DNA of 15,358 nt from Crocinitomicaceae bacterium (GCA_011522905.1 WTIB01000073.1:1-15358); one strand, 5' to 3'; shown: positions 1 to 8,266, numbered from the stretch's first letter. The notes: generated from the letters alone by a model not told the origin. A program made the numbers and translations.

Positions 1-56
1 GGATAATCTTAACAAAAATTTGTTTTTCTTTTTTATACGAATTAGACCTTAATAAA

Positions 57-101
57 AATGATTAATTAATAATCAAATTAAATGATTAATTAATAATCAA
101 A
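57..101. promoter_or_regulatory. Tandem dyad operator upstream of dinB-dnaE
   Basis: A 21-base unit occurs twice without mismatch (57-77 and 81-101), with a 24-base period. Each copy contains a perfect inverted repeat, TGATTA-N5-TAATCA, at 59-75 and 83-99; the spacer is ATTAA in both. The second dyad ends 7 bases before a TAnnTTTG -7 element and so covers the region where a -33 element would lie. This geometry is typical of a dimeric repressor or activator site. In Bacteroidota, DinB/DnaE cassettes are often linked to an S24/LexA-like or XRE-type regulator, which would be the first candidate to bind here, but no such gene is visible in the window. The repeat and its symmetry are seen directly; the operator role is inferred. 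Confidence 0.6.
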
Positions 102-106
102 ATATG

Positions 107-114
107 TATATTTG
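107..114 (+). promoter_or_regulatory. Bacteroidota -7 promoter element of dinB-dnaE
   Basis: TATATTTG matches the Bacteroidota -7 consensus TAnnTTTG in every fixed position. It lies 53 bases upstream of the dinB start codon, so the predicted leader is about 45 bases and ends in an A-rich stretch. No convincing TTG -33 element sits at the usual distance upstream; that position is filled by the second dyad (83-99). This would suit a promoter that is regulated or needs an activator. Confidence 0.5.
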
Positions 115-167
115 TATTCCGATCGATTTGCAGTGCTTTTTACAAACAACAACAAAAACAGTTTTCA

Positions 168-1385
168 ATGCCTGTAAAACGTTCAATTGTTCACATGGAT
201 CTAGATACCTTTTTTGTCTCTTGTGAACGTCTTTTAGATAGCCGTTTAATCGGTAAGCCCATCTTGATTGGAGGTACCAGCGATCGGGGAGTGGTGGCTT
301 CCTGTAGCTACGAAGCTCGTCAATTTGGAATTCATTCAGCCATGCCTATGCGAATGGCACAGCAGCGTTGTCCTGAAGCGATTGTCATTAAGGGCAATTC
401 CGGAATTTACAGTAAGTATTCGAGAATGGTTACGGATATCATTAAGGAAGCTTCGCCACTATATGAAAAATCCTCAGTGGATGAATTTTATATTGATTTT
501 ACGGGTATGGATCGTTTTCATGGTGTACTCAAATACAGCTCTGATCTCAGAAATCGCATCATTAAGGAAACGGGCTTGCCCATTTCTTTTGGTTTGTCCG
601 CGAACAAAACGGTATCTAAAATCGCAACAGGAGAAGCAAAGCCCAATAATCAGATTGAAATTTCATCAGGACATGAAAAAGCTTTTTTAGCGCCTTTATC
701 TGTTCGAAAAATTCCGATGGTTGGACTAAAGACCTACCAGAGCTTATGCAGCTTAGGGATTCGCAAAATTAAACCCCTACAAGACATGCCTGTAGAGCTT
801 ATGGAACGCGCTATGGGCCAAAATGGCATTGGTATCTGGAAGAAGGCCAATGGGATTGATAATACGCCTGTAATTCAGTACAATGAGCGCAAATCAATCT
901 CCACAGAACGCACCTTTAATCAGGACACTATCGATGCAGTAAAGCTCAAGGGAATTCTTTCTGCAATGGCTGAGAATCTTGCTTTTCAGCTAAGAAGGGG
1001 AAATCGTTTGACAGGCTGTGTGACTGTAAAGATTCGGTATTCTGATTTTCAAACGCAGACGCTTCAAAAAAAGATTCCTTACACAGCAGCTGATCACGAG
1101 CTGATTCCTATGGTGATGGACCTTTTTAAAAAGACCTTTAATCGTCGATTGCTTGTGCGTTTGATAGGTGTCCGTTATAGCTCTTTGGTATCGGGAAATC
1201 ATCAGCTGGGCTTGTTTGGTGATGAAGTGGATTATCCTGCGCTATACAAAGCAATGGACCAAATCAGGATTAGATATGGCGATCGTGCAGTGATAAAAGC
1301 CATTGGCTTACAAGCCAAAACCATCGGAGGTTGGAATCCCTTCAATGGAGAGCCTCCTGCCTTACTAGCCAACAGAAGATCTTAA
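168..1385 (+). CDS. dinB: Y-family translesion DNA polymerase (DNA polymerase IV)
   Basis: A DNA polymerase that copies past damaged template bases, with low fidelity and no proofreading. At 405 residues it is slightly longer than E. coli Pol IV. The palm carboxylates are present: D11 and D13 in MDLDTFF, and D105/E106 in SVDEFYID. F16 sits at the expected steric-gate position that excludes ribonucleotides. The little-finger domain starts near residue 241 (KSISTERTF). A clamp-binding motif QLGLF is at 346-350, and a Bacteroidota-type tail with NPFNGEPP follows. The start gives M-P-V-K directly before the first beta strand, and an A-rich leader with no Shine-Dalgarno precedes it. A short DnaE begins 13 bases downstream, so the two are probably co-transcribed and may act together at lesions, as ImuB and DnaE2 do elsewhere. 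The protein is intact and should be catalytically active. Confidence 0.95.
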   Translation: MPVKRSIVHMDLDTFFVSCERLLDSRLIGKPILIGGTSDRGVVASCSYEARQFGIHSAMPMRMAQQRCPEAIVIKGNSGIYSKYSRMVTDIIKEASPLYEKSSVDEFYIDFTGMDRFHGVLKYSSDLRNRIIKETGLPISFGLSANKTVSKIATGEAKPNNQIEISSGHEKAFLAPLSVRKIPMVGLKTYQSLCSLGIRKIKPLQDMPVELMERAMGQNGIGIWKKANGIDNTPVIQYNERKSISTERTFNQDTIDAVKLKGILSAMAENLAFQLRRGNRLTGCVTVKIRYSDFQTQTLQKKIPYTAADHELIPMVMDLFKKTFNRRLLVRLIGVRYSSLVSGNHQLGLFGDEVDYPALYKAMDQIRIRYGDRAVIKAIGLQAKTIGGWNPFNGEPPALLANRRS

Positions 1386-1398
1386 GCCGAATTGTCCT

Positions 1399-4338
1399 AT
1401 GAAGCTACATTCATGTTACAGCCTTAAGTATGGCATACTTAGTCCTGAAGAGCTTGTAGAGTGGGGGCTAAAAGCTTCTTATAGCATGATTTTTCTTGCA
1501 GATATCAACTCTACAGGTGCTGTGCTATCCTTCGTTCAGGAGGCTCAAAAAAGAGGCATAAAACCGGTAGTCGGAGTGGAGCTTCGTAATGATATGGAGA
1601 TCAAAGCGACACTTATTGCAAGAAACAATAGAGGGCTCCATGAAATCAATAGCTTTATTTCGAGGTATCTACATGAGGGAAAGGATTTTCCAGACCAAAT
1701 TCCACACCTCAGTAACTGCTACGTTTCTTATCCATTTCCTGGGCCAAATGTAAAATTAAATGAAAACGAATATATTGATATACAATATTTTAACTTAAAT
1801 AACCTAAATCTTCAAAAAAGGACAGATACAAGTAAGATTATTGTTCTTCAAGGCATGACCTTTAGAAACAAACTTGATCACAACACGCATCGATTGCTGA
1901 GGTCTATTCATTATAATACCTTACTTTCTCTTCTCGAATCCTCACAGCACACAAAAGAGCAGGAGCTTTTGATATCCAAAAATCAATTGGAAACTCAGTT
2001 TAATGGCTTCGCTGATTGCTTGAATAGAACTTTTTCCTTATTCGATTCGTGCCATGTCACTTTTGATTTCAATGAAAATGCCATCCCACAGAACCCAGCA
2101 ACATTCACTGGAAGTGTTTCAGGAGATGAAATGTTATTACGAAAGCTCTGCTTAGATGGCTTATCACATCGTTACAGCCATCTCGATGATGAAATCGTTG
2201 AGCGTATTGAAAAAGAGATTGAGGTCATCACTCAGAAGCAATACTTGTCCTATTTTCTTATCACCTGGGACTTTATTTCTTATGCGCGAGCTAAGGGGTA
2301 TTTTTATGTAGGACGAGGGAGTGGGGCCAATAGTATTGTGGCTTATTTGCTACGCATAACCAATGTGGATCCTCTTCAGCTTGATTTGTATTTTGAACGT
2401 TTTATCAATTTAGAGCGCAGTACTCCTCCTGATTTTGATATTGATTTTTCATGGAGAGATCGGGATGAAATCATCCATTACATTTTTGAACGCTATCCTA
2501 CAGCGACACTACTTTGTACTTACAACACGTTCCAATATCGTGCTACCATTCGCGAGCTGGGAAAGGTTTTTGGCTTACCAAAAGCAGAACTTGATTTACT
2601 TTCTAAAAAGAATGCTCAGCCAAAAGATGAACTTTCAAGACTTGTGTTAAGGTATGCTTCTCGTATTCAGGGTTTGCCATCTTATCTAAGTGTGCATTCG
2701 GGAGGAATTGTCATTAGTGAAAAACCCATCACTTGGTTTTCGGCAACTTTTTTACCGCCGAAGGGATTTCCGACGACTCAGTTTTCGATGCTTGAGGCAG
2801 AAGATGTTGGTCTTTTTAAGTTTGATGTATTGAGCCAACGCGGTTTATCCAAAATACACGAATGCATTTCTTTAGTGAATAAAAATCAGCCGAATAATCC
2901 ACCTCATGACATCAATGATATTGACTTTTTCAAGCAGGATAAGAAAATTGAGAAGCTCTTACTAGAAGCCAAGGCAATAGGCTGTTTTTATGTGGAGTCA
3001 CCCGCCATGCGTATGTTGATGACAAAGCTCAGGGTAAAAGAATATTTGGAGCTTGTTGCAGCCAGCTCGGTGATTCGACCTGGAGTTTCTCAGTCAGGCA
3101 TGATGAGAACCTATATCAAGCGTCATCGAAACATAGATGAACGAAAAAAAGCACATCCTTTATTGCTAAAAATTATGCCCGATACTTATGGTGTAATGGT
3201 CTATCAAGAGGATGTCATCAAGGTCGCGCATTATTTTGCAGGTTTAAGTCTTTCTGAAGCGGATATATTGAGAAGAGGAATGTCCGGGAAATACCGTTCT
3301 CGTTCCGAATTTTTAGCTGTTAAGGAAAAGTTTTTCTCCAATTGTAAAAAACGAAAACACGATAAAGTGCTTGCCGAACAGGTTTGGAACCAGATAGAGA
3401 GCTTTGCCGGATATGCTTTTGCTAAGGGACACTCTGCTTCATACGCGGTAGAAAGCTATCAGAGCTTATATTTAAAGGCTTATTACCCCTTAGAATATAT
3501 GACAGCAGGAATCAATAATTTTGGAGGCTATTACCGAACAGAGTTCTATGTCCAAGAAGCGAGAAAGATGGGGGCCATCATCAAAGCACCTTGTGTACAA
3601 AGAGGTTCTTATCAGTCTGTAATTGTTGGAAATGAGCTCATTTTGGGTTTCAATTTGGTTCGTGGTATTGAGTCTAAAATAATTAAAGGATTAATCTCGG
3701 CTAGAGAAAGGCACGGATCCTTTCAAACTTTTGATGATTTTATTGAAAACACAAACATCCCTTTTGAGCAGCTGGTTTTATTGATTCGGGTCAATGCTTT
3801 GAGAACAATTGACCGTAATCGCAAGCATTTGCTTTGGAAAGCTCATTTCCTGCACAGAAAAATGAATTTCAATAATCAAAACTTACTTCCCCTAGATCAA
3901 GTTCAGAGAAAGGATATCCAGCTCCCATCTCTTCAAGAGCAATCCCTAGAGCAAGATTTTGAATTCTTTGAGCTTATAGGGTTCCCTTTATGTAGTCCTT
4001 TTCAATTGCTTCAGGAGGATATTCCCGAGCATCACACAGCAGCTGACATTCCGAGACGCATCAATAAAACAATTCACACTTATGGCTATCTGGTGTCATT
4101 AAAGAATTCCAAATCTGCCTCGGGTCAAGCCATTGCATTCGGAATGTTTTACGATATGTATGGTGAAATTATAGATACGGTTCATTTTACCGCATCTCTC
4201 AATCGTTATCCATTTTCTGGAGATGGCATCTACTGCCTAAAGGGAAGGGTAGTTGAAGAATTTGACTTCTATTGTATCGAGGTCTTTTTCATGAAGAAAC
4301 AAAGCTACATAGAAGATCCGCGCTATTCGAATTGTTGA
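1399..4338 (+). CDS. dnaE: Short non-canonical DnaE-type DNA polymerase, probably error-prone
   Basis: A C-family polymerase of 979 residues, against about 1160 for a replicative alpha subunit. The palm is intact: PDFDIDF at 344-350 and the third aspartate D476 in FKFDVL. Other DnaE landmarks are GRGSGANS (305-312), RPGVSQSGM (560-568) and the KGHSASYAVESYQ region (676-688). An OB-like domain covers roughly 885-965. The N-terminal PHP domain (about 1-65) is recognisable (LHSCYSL, GIKPVVGVE) but lacks most metal-binding histidines: only H4 of the HxH remains, and the usual TDH is ADIN (34-37). PHP-linked proofreading is therefore unlikely. The tail seen in replicative DnaE that binds the tau subunit is absent. 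It follows dinB after 13 bases, which points to lesion bypass and not chromosome replication. The 3' end overlaps the convergent peptidase gene by 16 bp. The symbol dnaE is by family; dnaE2-like is also reasonable. Confidence 0.9.
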   Translation: MKLHSCYSLKYGILSPEELVEWGLKASYSMIFLADINSTGAVLSFVQEAQKRGIKPVVGVELRNDMEIKATLIARNNRGLHEINSFISRYLHEGKDFPDQIPHLSNCYVSYPFPGPNVKLNENEYIDIQYFNLNNLNLQKRTDTSKIIVLQGMTFRNKLDHNTHRLLRSIHYNTLLSLLESSQHTKEQELLISKNQLETQFNGFADCLNRTFSLFDSCHVTFDFNENAIPQNPATFTGSVSGDEMLLRKLCLDGLSHRYSHLDDEIVERIEKEIEVITQKQYLSYFLITWDFISYARAKGYFYVGRGSGANSIVAYLLRITNVDPLQLDLYFERFINLERSTPPDFDIDFSWRDRDEIIHYIFERYPTATLLCTYNTFQYRATIRELGKVFGLPKAELDLLSKKNAQPKDELSRLVLRYASRIQGLPSYLSVHSGGIVISEKPITWFSATFLPPKGFPTTQFSMLEAEDVGLFKFDVLSQRGLSKIHECISLVNKNQPNNPPHDINDIDFFKQDKKIEKLLLEAKAIGCFYVESPAMRMLMTKLRVKEYLELVAASSVIRPGVSQSGMMRTYIKRHRNIDERKKAHPLLLKIMPDTYGVMVYQEDVIKVAHYFAGLSLSEADILRRGMSGKYRSRSEFLAVKEKFFSNCKKRKHDKVLAEQVWNQIESFAGYAFAKGHSASYAVESYQSLYLKAYYPLEYMTAGINNFGGYYRTEFYVQEARKMGAIIKAPCVQRGSYQSVIVGNELILGFNLVRGIESKIIKGLISARERHGSFQTFDDFIENTNIPFEQLVLLIRVNALRTIDRNRKHLLWKAHFLHRKMNFNNQNLLPLDQVQRKDIQLPSLQEQSLEQDFEFFELIGFPLCSPFQLLQEDIPEHHTAADIPRRINKTIHTYGYLVSLKNSKSASGQAIAFGMFYDMYGEIIDTVHFTASLNRYPFSGDGIYCLKGRVVEEFDFYCIEVFFMKKQSYIEDPRYSNC

Positions 4339-5729
4339 TCCAAAAGATAGAGAAACGAGGCAATCGCACCTGCTCCAAGCTCGAGCTCTCTTTTGTTGAC
4401 ATTTTCAAAAACATCATTAGGGGAGTGGTGCATGTCAAAGTAGCGTTGTGAGTCAGGAACAAATCCAAATAATGCAATTTCAGAAAATTCGTTCTTCAAA
4501 GGACCAATATCAACACCACCATAACCCTTATCAAATACATGTAGGTCGTAAGTATCAAATAATGGAGCTTGAGCTTTTAACCAAGTCAGCTGTGTGTCAT
4601 TTCCATCACAAGTGAAACCTCTTGGAGCAAATCCGCCACGGTCGCTTTCGATAGCGGCAACGTGCTTTTCGCCTTTTTCTTTTACCCATTTGGCATAGGT
4701 TTTACCTCCCATATTACCATTTTCTTCATTCATGAAAAATACAACCCTCAGCGTATGTTTGGGTTTGTAGTTCATCTTTTTTAAAATTCTCATGGCCTCG
4801 AGGCAGTGAATCACCCCTGCGCCGTCATCATGTGCACCTTCTCCAGTGTCCCAGGAGTCAAGATGTCCACCAATGGTGATGATTTCGTCTTTTTTTGTGT
4901 TTCCTGATATTTCTCCAATGACATTATAGGAGGTTTTGTCCTCAAGTTTTTTGCAATCCATTTCGAGGATGAATTCAAGTTTTTCCGTTGGGTTTGATGC
5001 GATGAAATCTGCAATAAATTCCGCATCCAGAGTGGAGATAGCTGCAGCAGGTATTTGATTAACTCCATCTTCATATCTCATAGAACCTGTATGTGGATGA
5101 GGATCAATTGCAAGGCCTAGAGATCGAATAATTACTGCGAGAGCTCCTTTTTTTGCACCCTCTGAAGCTCCATTTCCTCTAACTGGATAACATCCACCAT
5201 AAGCCTTAAATGTTTGAATATGCTTTTCGTTCATGTGCTGGTTGACAAAAACAATTTTGCCCTTTACATCTTCTTCTGAGGCATTTTTTAATTCTTCTAG
5301 GGAATCAAACACGATTAGCTCGCCTCGTAGAATTCCATTTGTACCGACAGAACCTCCGAGCGCAAGACCATTTAGCTTGTAAACCGTTCCATTATTATCA
5401 CGAATCCAAAAAGCTTCTTTAGTTCCACGTTCCCAATGAGGAACTGTAATTTCTTGTAGTGAAACTTCAAAACCATATTCCGACATGATTTTTTGCCCCC
5501 ATTCAACAGCCATTTGAGCTTCAGTTGAGCCTGTTATTCTGGCACCAATTTCCTTACACAAATACCTTAAATTTTCATAAGCCTCTCCCTCTGAAAGTGC
5601 CATATTGTATACCTCACGTATGATTACTGAATCTGACTTATCGAATACATGATTCGGTGTTTGAGAATGAAGGTAGCTATTGGATATTACTGCCAATAAA
5701 AAAGTCGGAAATAACAGGATACGTTTCAT
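4323..5729 (-). CDS. Secreted M28-family metallopeptidase (carboxypeptidase Q-like)
   Basis: A zinc-dependent exopeptidase, 468 residues from the chosen start. That start opens a clear signal peptide (MKRILLFPTFLLAVISNS, then a likely cut after H-S-Q); the frame is open for 22 more codons upstream, but they would bury the signal. A PA-like insert covers roughly 120-255. The M28 catalytic domain follows with H289 and D291 in GGHLDSWD, D301/D302 in AHDDGAG, E335/E336 in MNEENG, D363 in ESDRGG and H434/H435 in DMHHSPNDVF, so the two-zinc site looks complete. It probably acts in the periplasm or outside the cell on small peptides. No sorting domain is visible at the C-terminus. It is transcribed toward dnaE and overlaps it by 16 bp at the stop codons. 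A weak -7-like TAATTTCG (5741-5748, one mismatch to consensus) lies inside a long palindrome just upstream. Confidence 0.9.
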   Translation of the reverse strand: MKRILLFPTFLLAVISNSYLHSQTPNHVFDKSDSVIIREVYNMALSEGEAYENLRYLCKEIGARITGSTEAQMAVEWGQKIMSEYGFEVSLQEITVPHWERGTKEAFWIRDNNGTVYKLNGLALGGSVGTNGILRGELIVFDSLEELKNASEEDVKGKIVFVNQHMNEKHIQTFKAYGGCYPVRGNGASEGAKKGALAVIIRSLGLAIDPHPHTGSMRYEDGVNQIPAAAISTLDAEFIADFIASNPTEKLEFILEMDCKKLEDKTSYNVIGEISGNTKKDEIITIGGHLDSWDTGEGAHDDGAGVIHCLEAMRILKKMNYKPKHTLRVVFFMNEENGNMGGKTYAKWVKEKGEKHVAAIESDRGGFAPRGFTCDGNDTQLTWLKAQAPLFDTYDLHVFDKGYGGVDIGPLKNEFSEIALFGFVPDSQRYFDMHHSPNDVFENVNKRELELGAGAIASFLYLLDQQFE

Positions 5730-5754
5730 AATTTTAAATTCGAAATTAAAATTA
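5729..5754. promoter_or_regulatory. Near-perfect 26-bp palindrome at the start of the M28 peptidase gene
   Basis: Twelve of 13 base pairs are symmetric about the centre between 5741 and 5742 (TTCGAA core); the only mismatch is 5738 against 5745. The palindrome touches the peptidase start codon and contains its weak -7-like sequence. It could be an operator, or an A/U-rich hairpin in the mRNA that limits ribosome access. A+T-rich DNA makes chance symmetry easier, so the functional role is inference. Confidence 0.3.
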
Positions 5755-5852
5755 AGGAATATTCTTTCTTGAACATTTAAAAGAAGAATAATCATTTCTC
5801 GAAATTCTCCTGATCTGACTCAATTGTTTAGATGTTTTTACCCATTCTTTGC

Positions 5853-5860
5853 TATCTTTG
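5853..5860 (+). promoter_or_regulatory. Bacteroidota -7 promoter element of ychF
   Basis: TATCTTTG fits TAnnTTTG exactly, 18 bases before the ychF start codon at 5879. A start site about 7 bases downstream would give a leader of roughly 10 bases. No well-spaced TTG -33 element is evident; the nearest TTG is at 5824-5826, 26 bases away. The element lies inside the upstream extension of the ychF reading frame, which supports the downstream start. Confidence 0.5.
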
Positions 5861-5878
5861 AAATCCAAAAATTTACTC

Positions 5879-6976
5879 ATGTCATTAAAGTGTGGTATTG
5901 TAGGACTACCCAATGTTGGAAAGTCTACTTTGTTTAATTGTTTATCCAATGCAAAAGCGCAATCAGCAAATTTTCCATTTTGTACTATAGAACCCAATAT
6001 TGGAACGATATCTGTTCCAGATTCGAGACTTGAAAATTTGGAGAGTTTAGTAAATCCTGAACGCGTTATTCCGACCACAATGGAAATTCTCGATATTGCA
6101 GGATTGGTGAAAGGGGCTTCAAAAGGAGAGGGGCTCGGAAACAAATTCTTAGCGAACATTCGAGAAACGGATGCCATTCTTCACGTACTTAGATGCTTTG
6201 ATGATGGCAATATTGTACATGTCGATGGAACAGTTGATCCCGTTCGCGATAAAGAAATCATTGATATTGAGCTTCAGCTCAAAGATTTAGAATCCATAGA
6301 GAAAAAAATCAGTTCCATATCCAGAATTATTAAGTCTGGTGATAAAGATGCATTAAGAGAAAATGAGCTTGCTCATAAAATCAAGGAAGCGTTGGAGCAA
6401 AGCTTGTCTGTGAGAACGATTGATTTTTCAGATGAGGAAAAAGAAATTGTTCGTCAGTTCAATTTGATTACTTCAAAACCAGTAATGTATGTTTGTAACG
6501 TTGACGAAGCCTCGGTGATAAGTGGTAATAAATATGTTGATCAGGTAAAGGCGGCTGTTTCAAATGAGAATGCAGAGGTTCTTGTGATAGGAGCAAAAAT
6601 AGAGGCAGACATTACCGAATTAGATACCTATGAGGAGCGACAAATGTTTTTGGATGAGCTAAATCTTGAAGAGCCTGGTGTGAACCGTTTAATCCTTTCA
6701 GCTTATAATCTTCTCAATCTTCAAACCTATTTTACGGCTGGAGAGAAAGAAGTTAGGGCATGGACAATAAAAAAGGGAATGACTGCTCCTCAAGCTGCAG
6801 GAGTAATTCATACTGATTTCGAAAAAGGATTTATTCGTGCTGAAGTTATGAAATACAATGATTTTACTGATTTGAAAACAGAGCAAGCCGTTAAGGATGC
6901 CGGTAAATTTAAGGTAGAAGGAAAAGAATATGTAGTGCAGGATGGAGACATTATGCACTTTCGTTTTAATGTTTGA
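5879..6976 (+). CDS. ychF: Redox-regulated ribosome-associated ATPase YchF
   Basis: An Obg-superfamily P-loop NTPase that prefers ATP and associates with ribosomes; in E. coli it affects leaderless mRNA translation and oxidative stress tolerance. The 365-residue length is normal for the family. Visible features are the P-loop GLPNVGKST (9-17), the switch II stretch DIAGLVKGASKGEGLG (72-87), and NVDE (207-210) in place of the NKxD of GTPases, which explains the ATP preference. A helical coiled-coil segment covers about 130-200 and a TGS domain about 282-365. C35 in NFPFC matches the cysteine linked to redox inhibition of the E. coli protein. The frame runs 10 codons further upstream, but those overlap the promoter element, so the start at MSLKCGIVG is used. 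fahA and rel follow on the same strand. Confidence 0.95.
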   Translation: MSLKCGIVGLPNVGKSTLFNCLSNAKAQSANFPFCTIEPNIGTISVPDSRLENLESLVNPERVIPTTMEILDIAGLVKGASKGEGLGNKFLANIRETDAILHVLRCFDDGNIVHVDGTVDPVRDKEIIDIELQLKDLESIEKKISSISRIIKSGDKDALRENELAHKIKEALEQSLSVRTIDFSDEEKEIVRQFNLITSKPVMYVCNVDEASVISGNKYVDQVKAAVSNENAEVLVIGAKIEADITELDTYEERQMFLDELNLEEPGVNRLILSAYNLLNLQTYFTAGEKEVRAWTIKKGMTAPQAAGVIHTDFEKGFIRAEVMKYNDFTDLKTEQAVKDAGKFKVEGKEYVVQDGDIMHFRFNV

Positions 6977-6994
6977 TATAATAGATATATAGTT

Positions 6995-8266
6995 ATGATT
7001 AAAGCAAATGATCCCAGTTTAGTTTCTTGGGTAGATGTAAATAAAGACTCTGATTTCCCAATACAGAATTTGCCATTGGGTGTATTTAAAAATGACCAAT
7101 TAAATCCGAGGGTAGGGATGAGAATAGGTGATTTTGTTATTGATATGAAATCCCTTCATGTACTGGGTTATTTGGATAACCTGCCTTTTTCGGCAGAAGC
7201 ATTTGATTCAAATAGTTTAAACCTTTTAATGAAAAAAGGAAAATTGGCTTGCAGAAGATTGAGAAATAGAATCTCTGATTTATTGGAAAAAGAAAATAAT
7301 GAACTTCAGAATAATGAACATCATGTCAATCAGGTATTAATTCCAGTAGAACAAGTTGAAATGGTTATGCCTGTTGAAATTGGAGATTATACTGATTTCT
7401 ATTCAAGTCGTGAGCATGCTACAAACGTAGGTACCATGTTCAGGGATCCGAATAATGCGCTTCTGCCAAATTGGTTATGGATTCCTGTAGGTTACCATGG
7501 ACGTTCTTCTTCTGTAATAATTTCGGAGCAAGACATTCACAGACCGAAAGGGCAAACCAAACCCAATGACAATGAGCCTCCAGTTTATGGTCCTTCACGA
7601 ATGATTGACTTTGAGCTTGAAATGGCTTTTATCACTTTTGATGGCAAACCATTGGGAGAATCAATATCAACAGAAGAAGCAGAAGATTATATATTCGGCA
7701 TGGTACTCTTTAATGATTGGTCTGCTCGAGATATTCAAAAATGGGAATACGTTCCACTGGGACCGTTTTTGGCAAAGAATTTTGCATCGTCCATTTCCGC
7801 ATGGGTTGTGAGTCTTGATGCGCTTATTCCATTTCAGGTAGATACGCCTCAGCAAGATCCAGAGGTATTGTCCTATCTCAAATTCGAAGGCAAAAAATCA
7901 TATGATATTCATTTACAAGTTGGTATTACACCTGAAGGTTCAGAGGAAAAGGTGGTTTGTGATTCCAATTTCAAATATATGTACTGGAATATGGCACAGC
8001 AGCTGGCCCACCATACGGTAAATGGATGTAATGTTCGTGGTGGAGATTTATTAGGTTCAGGTACGATTTCTGGCCCCACACCTGATTCTTATGGATCCAT
8101 GTTGGAGCTGGCCTGGAAAGGCACGAAACCCATTCAAATGCCTGATGGTACTGAAAGAAAGTTTATCTTAGATGGTGACACCGTAACAATGAGAGGCTAT
8201 TGTGAGAATGATAAAGTGCGCATTGGATTCGGTGAAGTAAAAACCAAATTATTGCCTGCAAAATAA
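6995..8266 (+). CDS. fahA: Fumarylacetoacetase
   Basis: Hydrolyses 4-fumarylacetoacetate to fumarate and acetoacetate, the last step of aerobic tyrosine and phenylalanine breakdown, in the cytoplasm. The 423 residues align well with the animal enzyme at a constant offset of eight: metal ligands D134, E207, E209 and D241, catalytic base H141 in YSSREHATNVG, and K261 in FLAKNFASS. The N-terminal SH3-like domain covers about 1-125 and the FAH fold the rest. It starts 18 bases after ychF, with no TAnnTTTG element in the gap, so read-through from ychF is likely. Its TAA is followed at once by the rel ATG. No other tyrosine-pathway gene (homogentisate dioxygenase, HPPD) lies in the window. Confidence 0.95.
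   Translation: MIKANDPSLVSWVDVNKDSDFPIQNLPLGVFKNDQLNPRVGMRIGDFVIDMKSLHVLGYLDNLPFSAEAFDSNSLNLLMKKGKLACRRLRNRISDLLEKENNELQNNEHHVNQVLIPVEQVEMVMPVEIGDYTDFYSSREHATNVGTMFRDPNNALLPNWLWIPVGYHGRSSSVIISEQDIHRPKGQTKPNDNEPPVYGPSRMIDFELEMAFITFDGKPLGESISTEEAEDYIFGMVLFNDWSARDIQKWEYVPLGPFLAKNFASSISAWVVSLDALIPFQVDTPQQDPEVLSYLKFEGKKSYDIHLQVGITPEGSEEKVVCDSNFKYMYWNMAQQLAHHTVNGCNVRGGDLLGSGTISGPTPDSYGSMLELAWKGTKPIQMPDGTERKFILDGDTVTMRGYCENDKVRIGFGEVKTKLLPAK

Noticed and set aside
11..36. AACAAA/TTTGTT inverted repeat followed by a T-rich run, possible terminator of a gene to the left
   Set aside because: The stem is A/T-only apart from one pair, with almost no loop, and no upstream gene is visible; too weak to call.
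57..101. Tandem repeat considered as a CRISPR fragment
   Set aside because: Only two units with a three-base gap and no spacer-sized sequence or cas genes; the internal dyads fit an operator better.
4378..4387. Perfect 10-bp palindrome AGCTCGAGCT near the dnaE/M28 junction as a terminator
   Set aside because: It has no loop and no following T tract, and lies within the peptidase coding sequence; probably chance codon choice.
5730..5795. Upstream extension of the M28 peptidase reading frame by 22 codons
   Set aside because: It would place an odd hydrophobic-aromatic stretch before a textbook signal peptide and would run through the palindrome; the internal start is preferred.
5794..5805. ATTTC-TC-GAAAT inverted repeat between the M28 peptidase and ychF
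   Set aside because: Five-base arms in A+T-rich DNA are expected by chance.
5849..5878. Ten-codon upstream extension of ychF
   Set aside because: It overlaps the TATCTTTG promoter element, and YchF proteins begin directly before the first beta strand at MSLKCGIVG.
6977..6994. TATAAT in the ychF-fahA gap as a promoter
   Set aside because: It resembles the E. coli -10 box, but other promoters here use TAnnTTTG; the gap is short and lies in a co-directional run.
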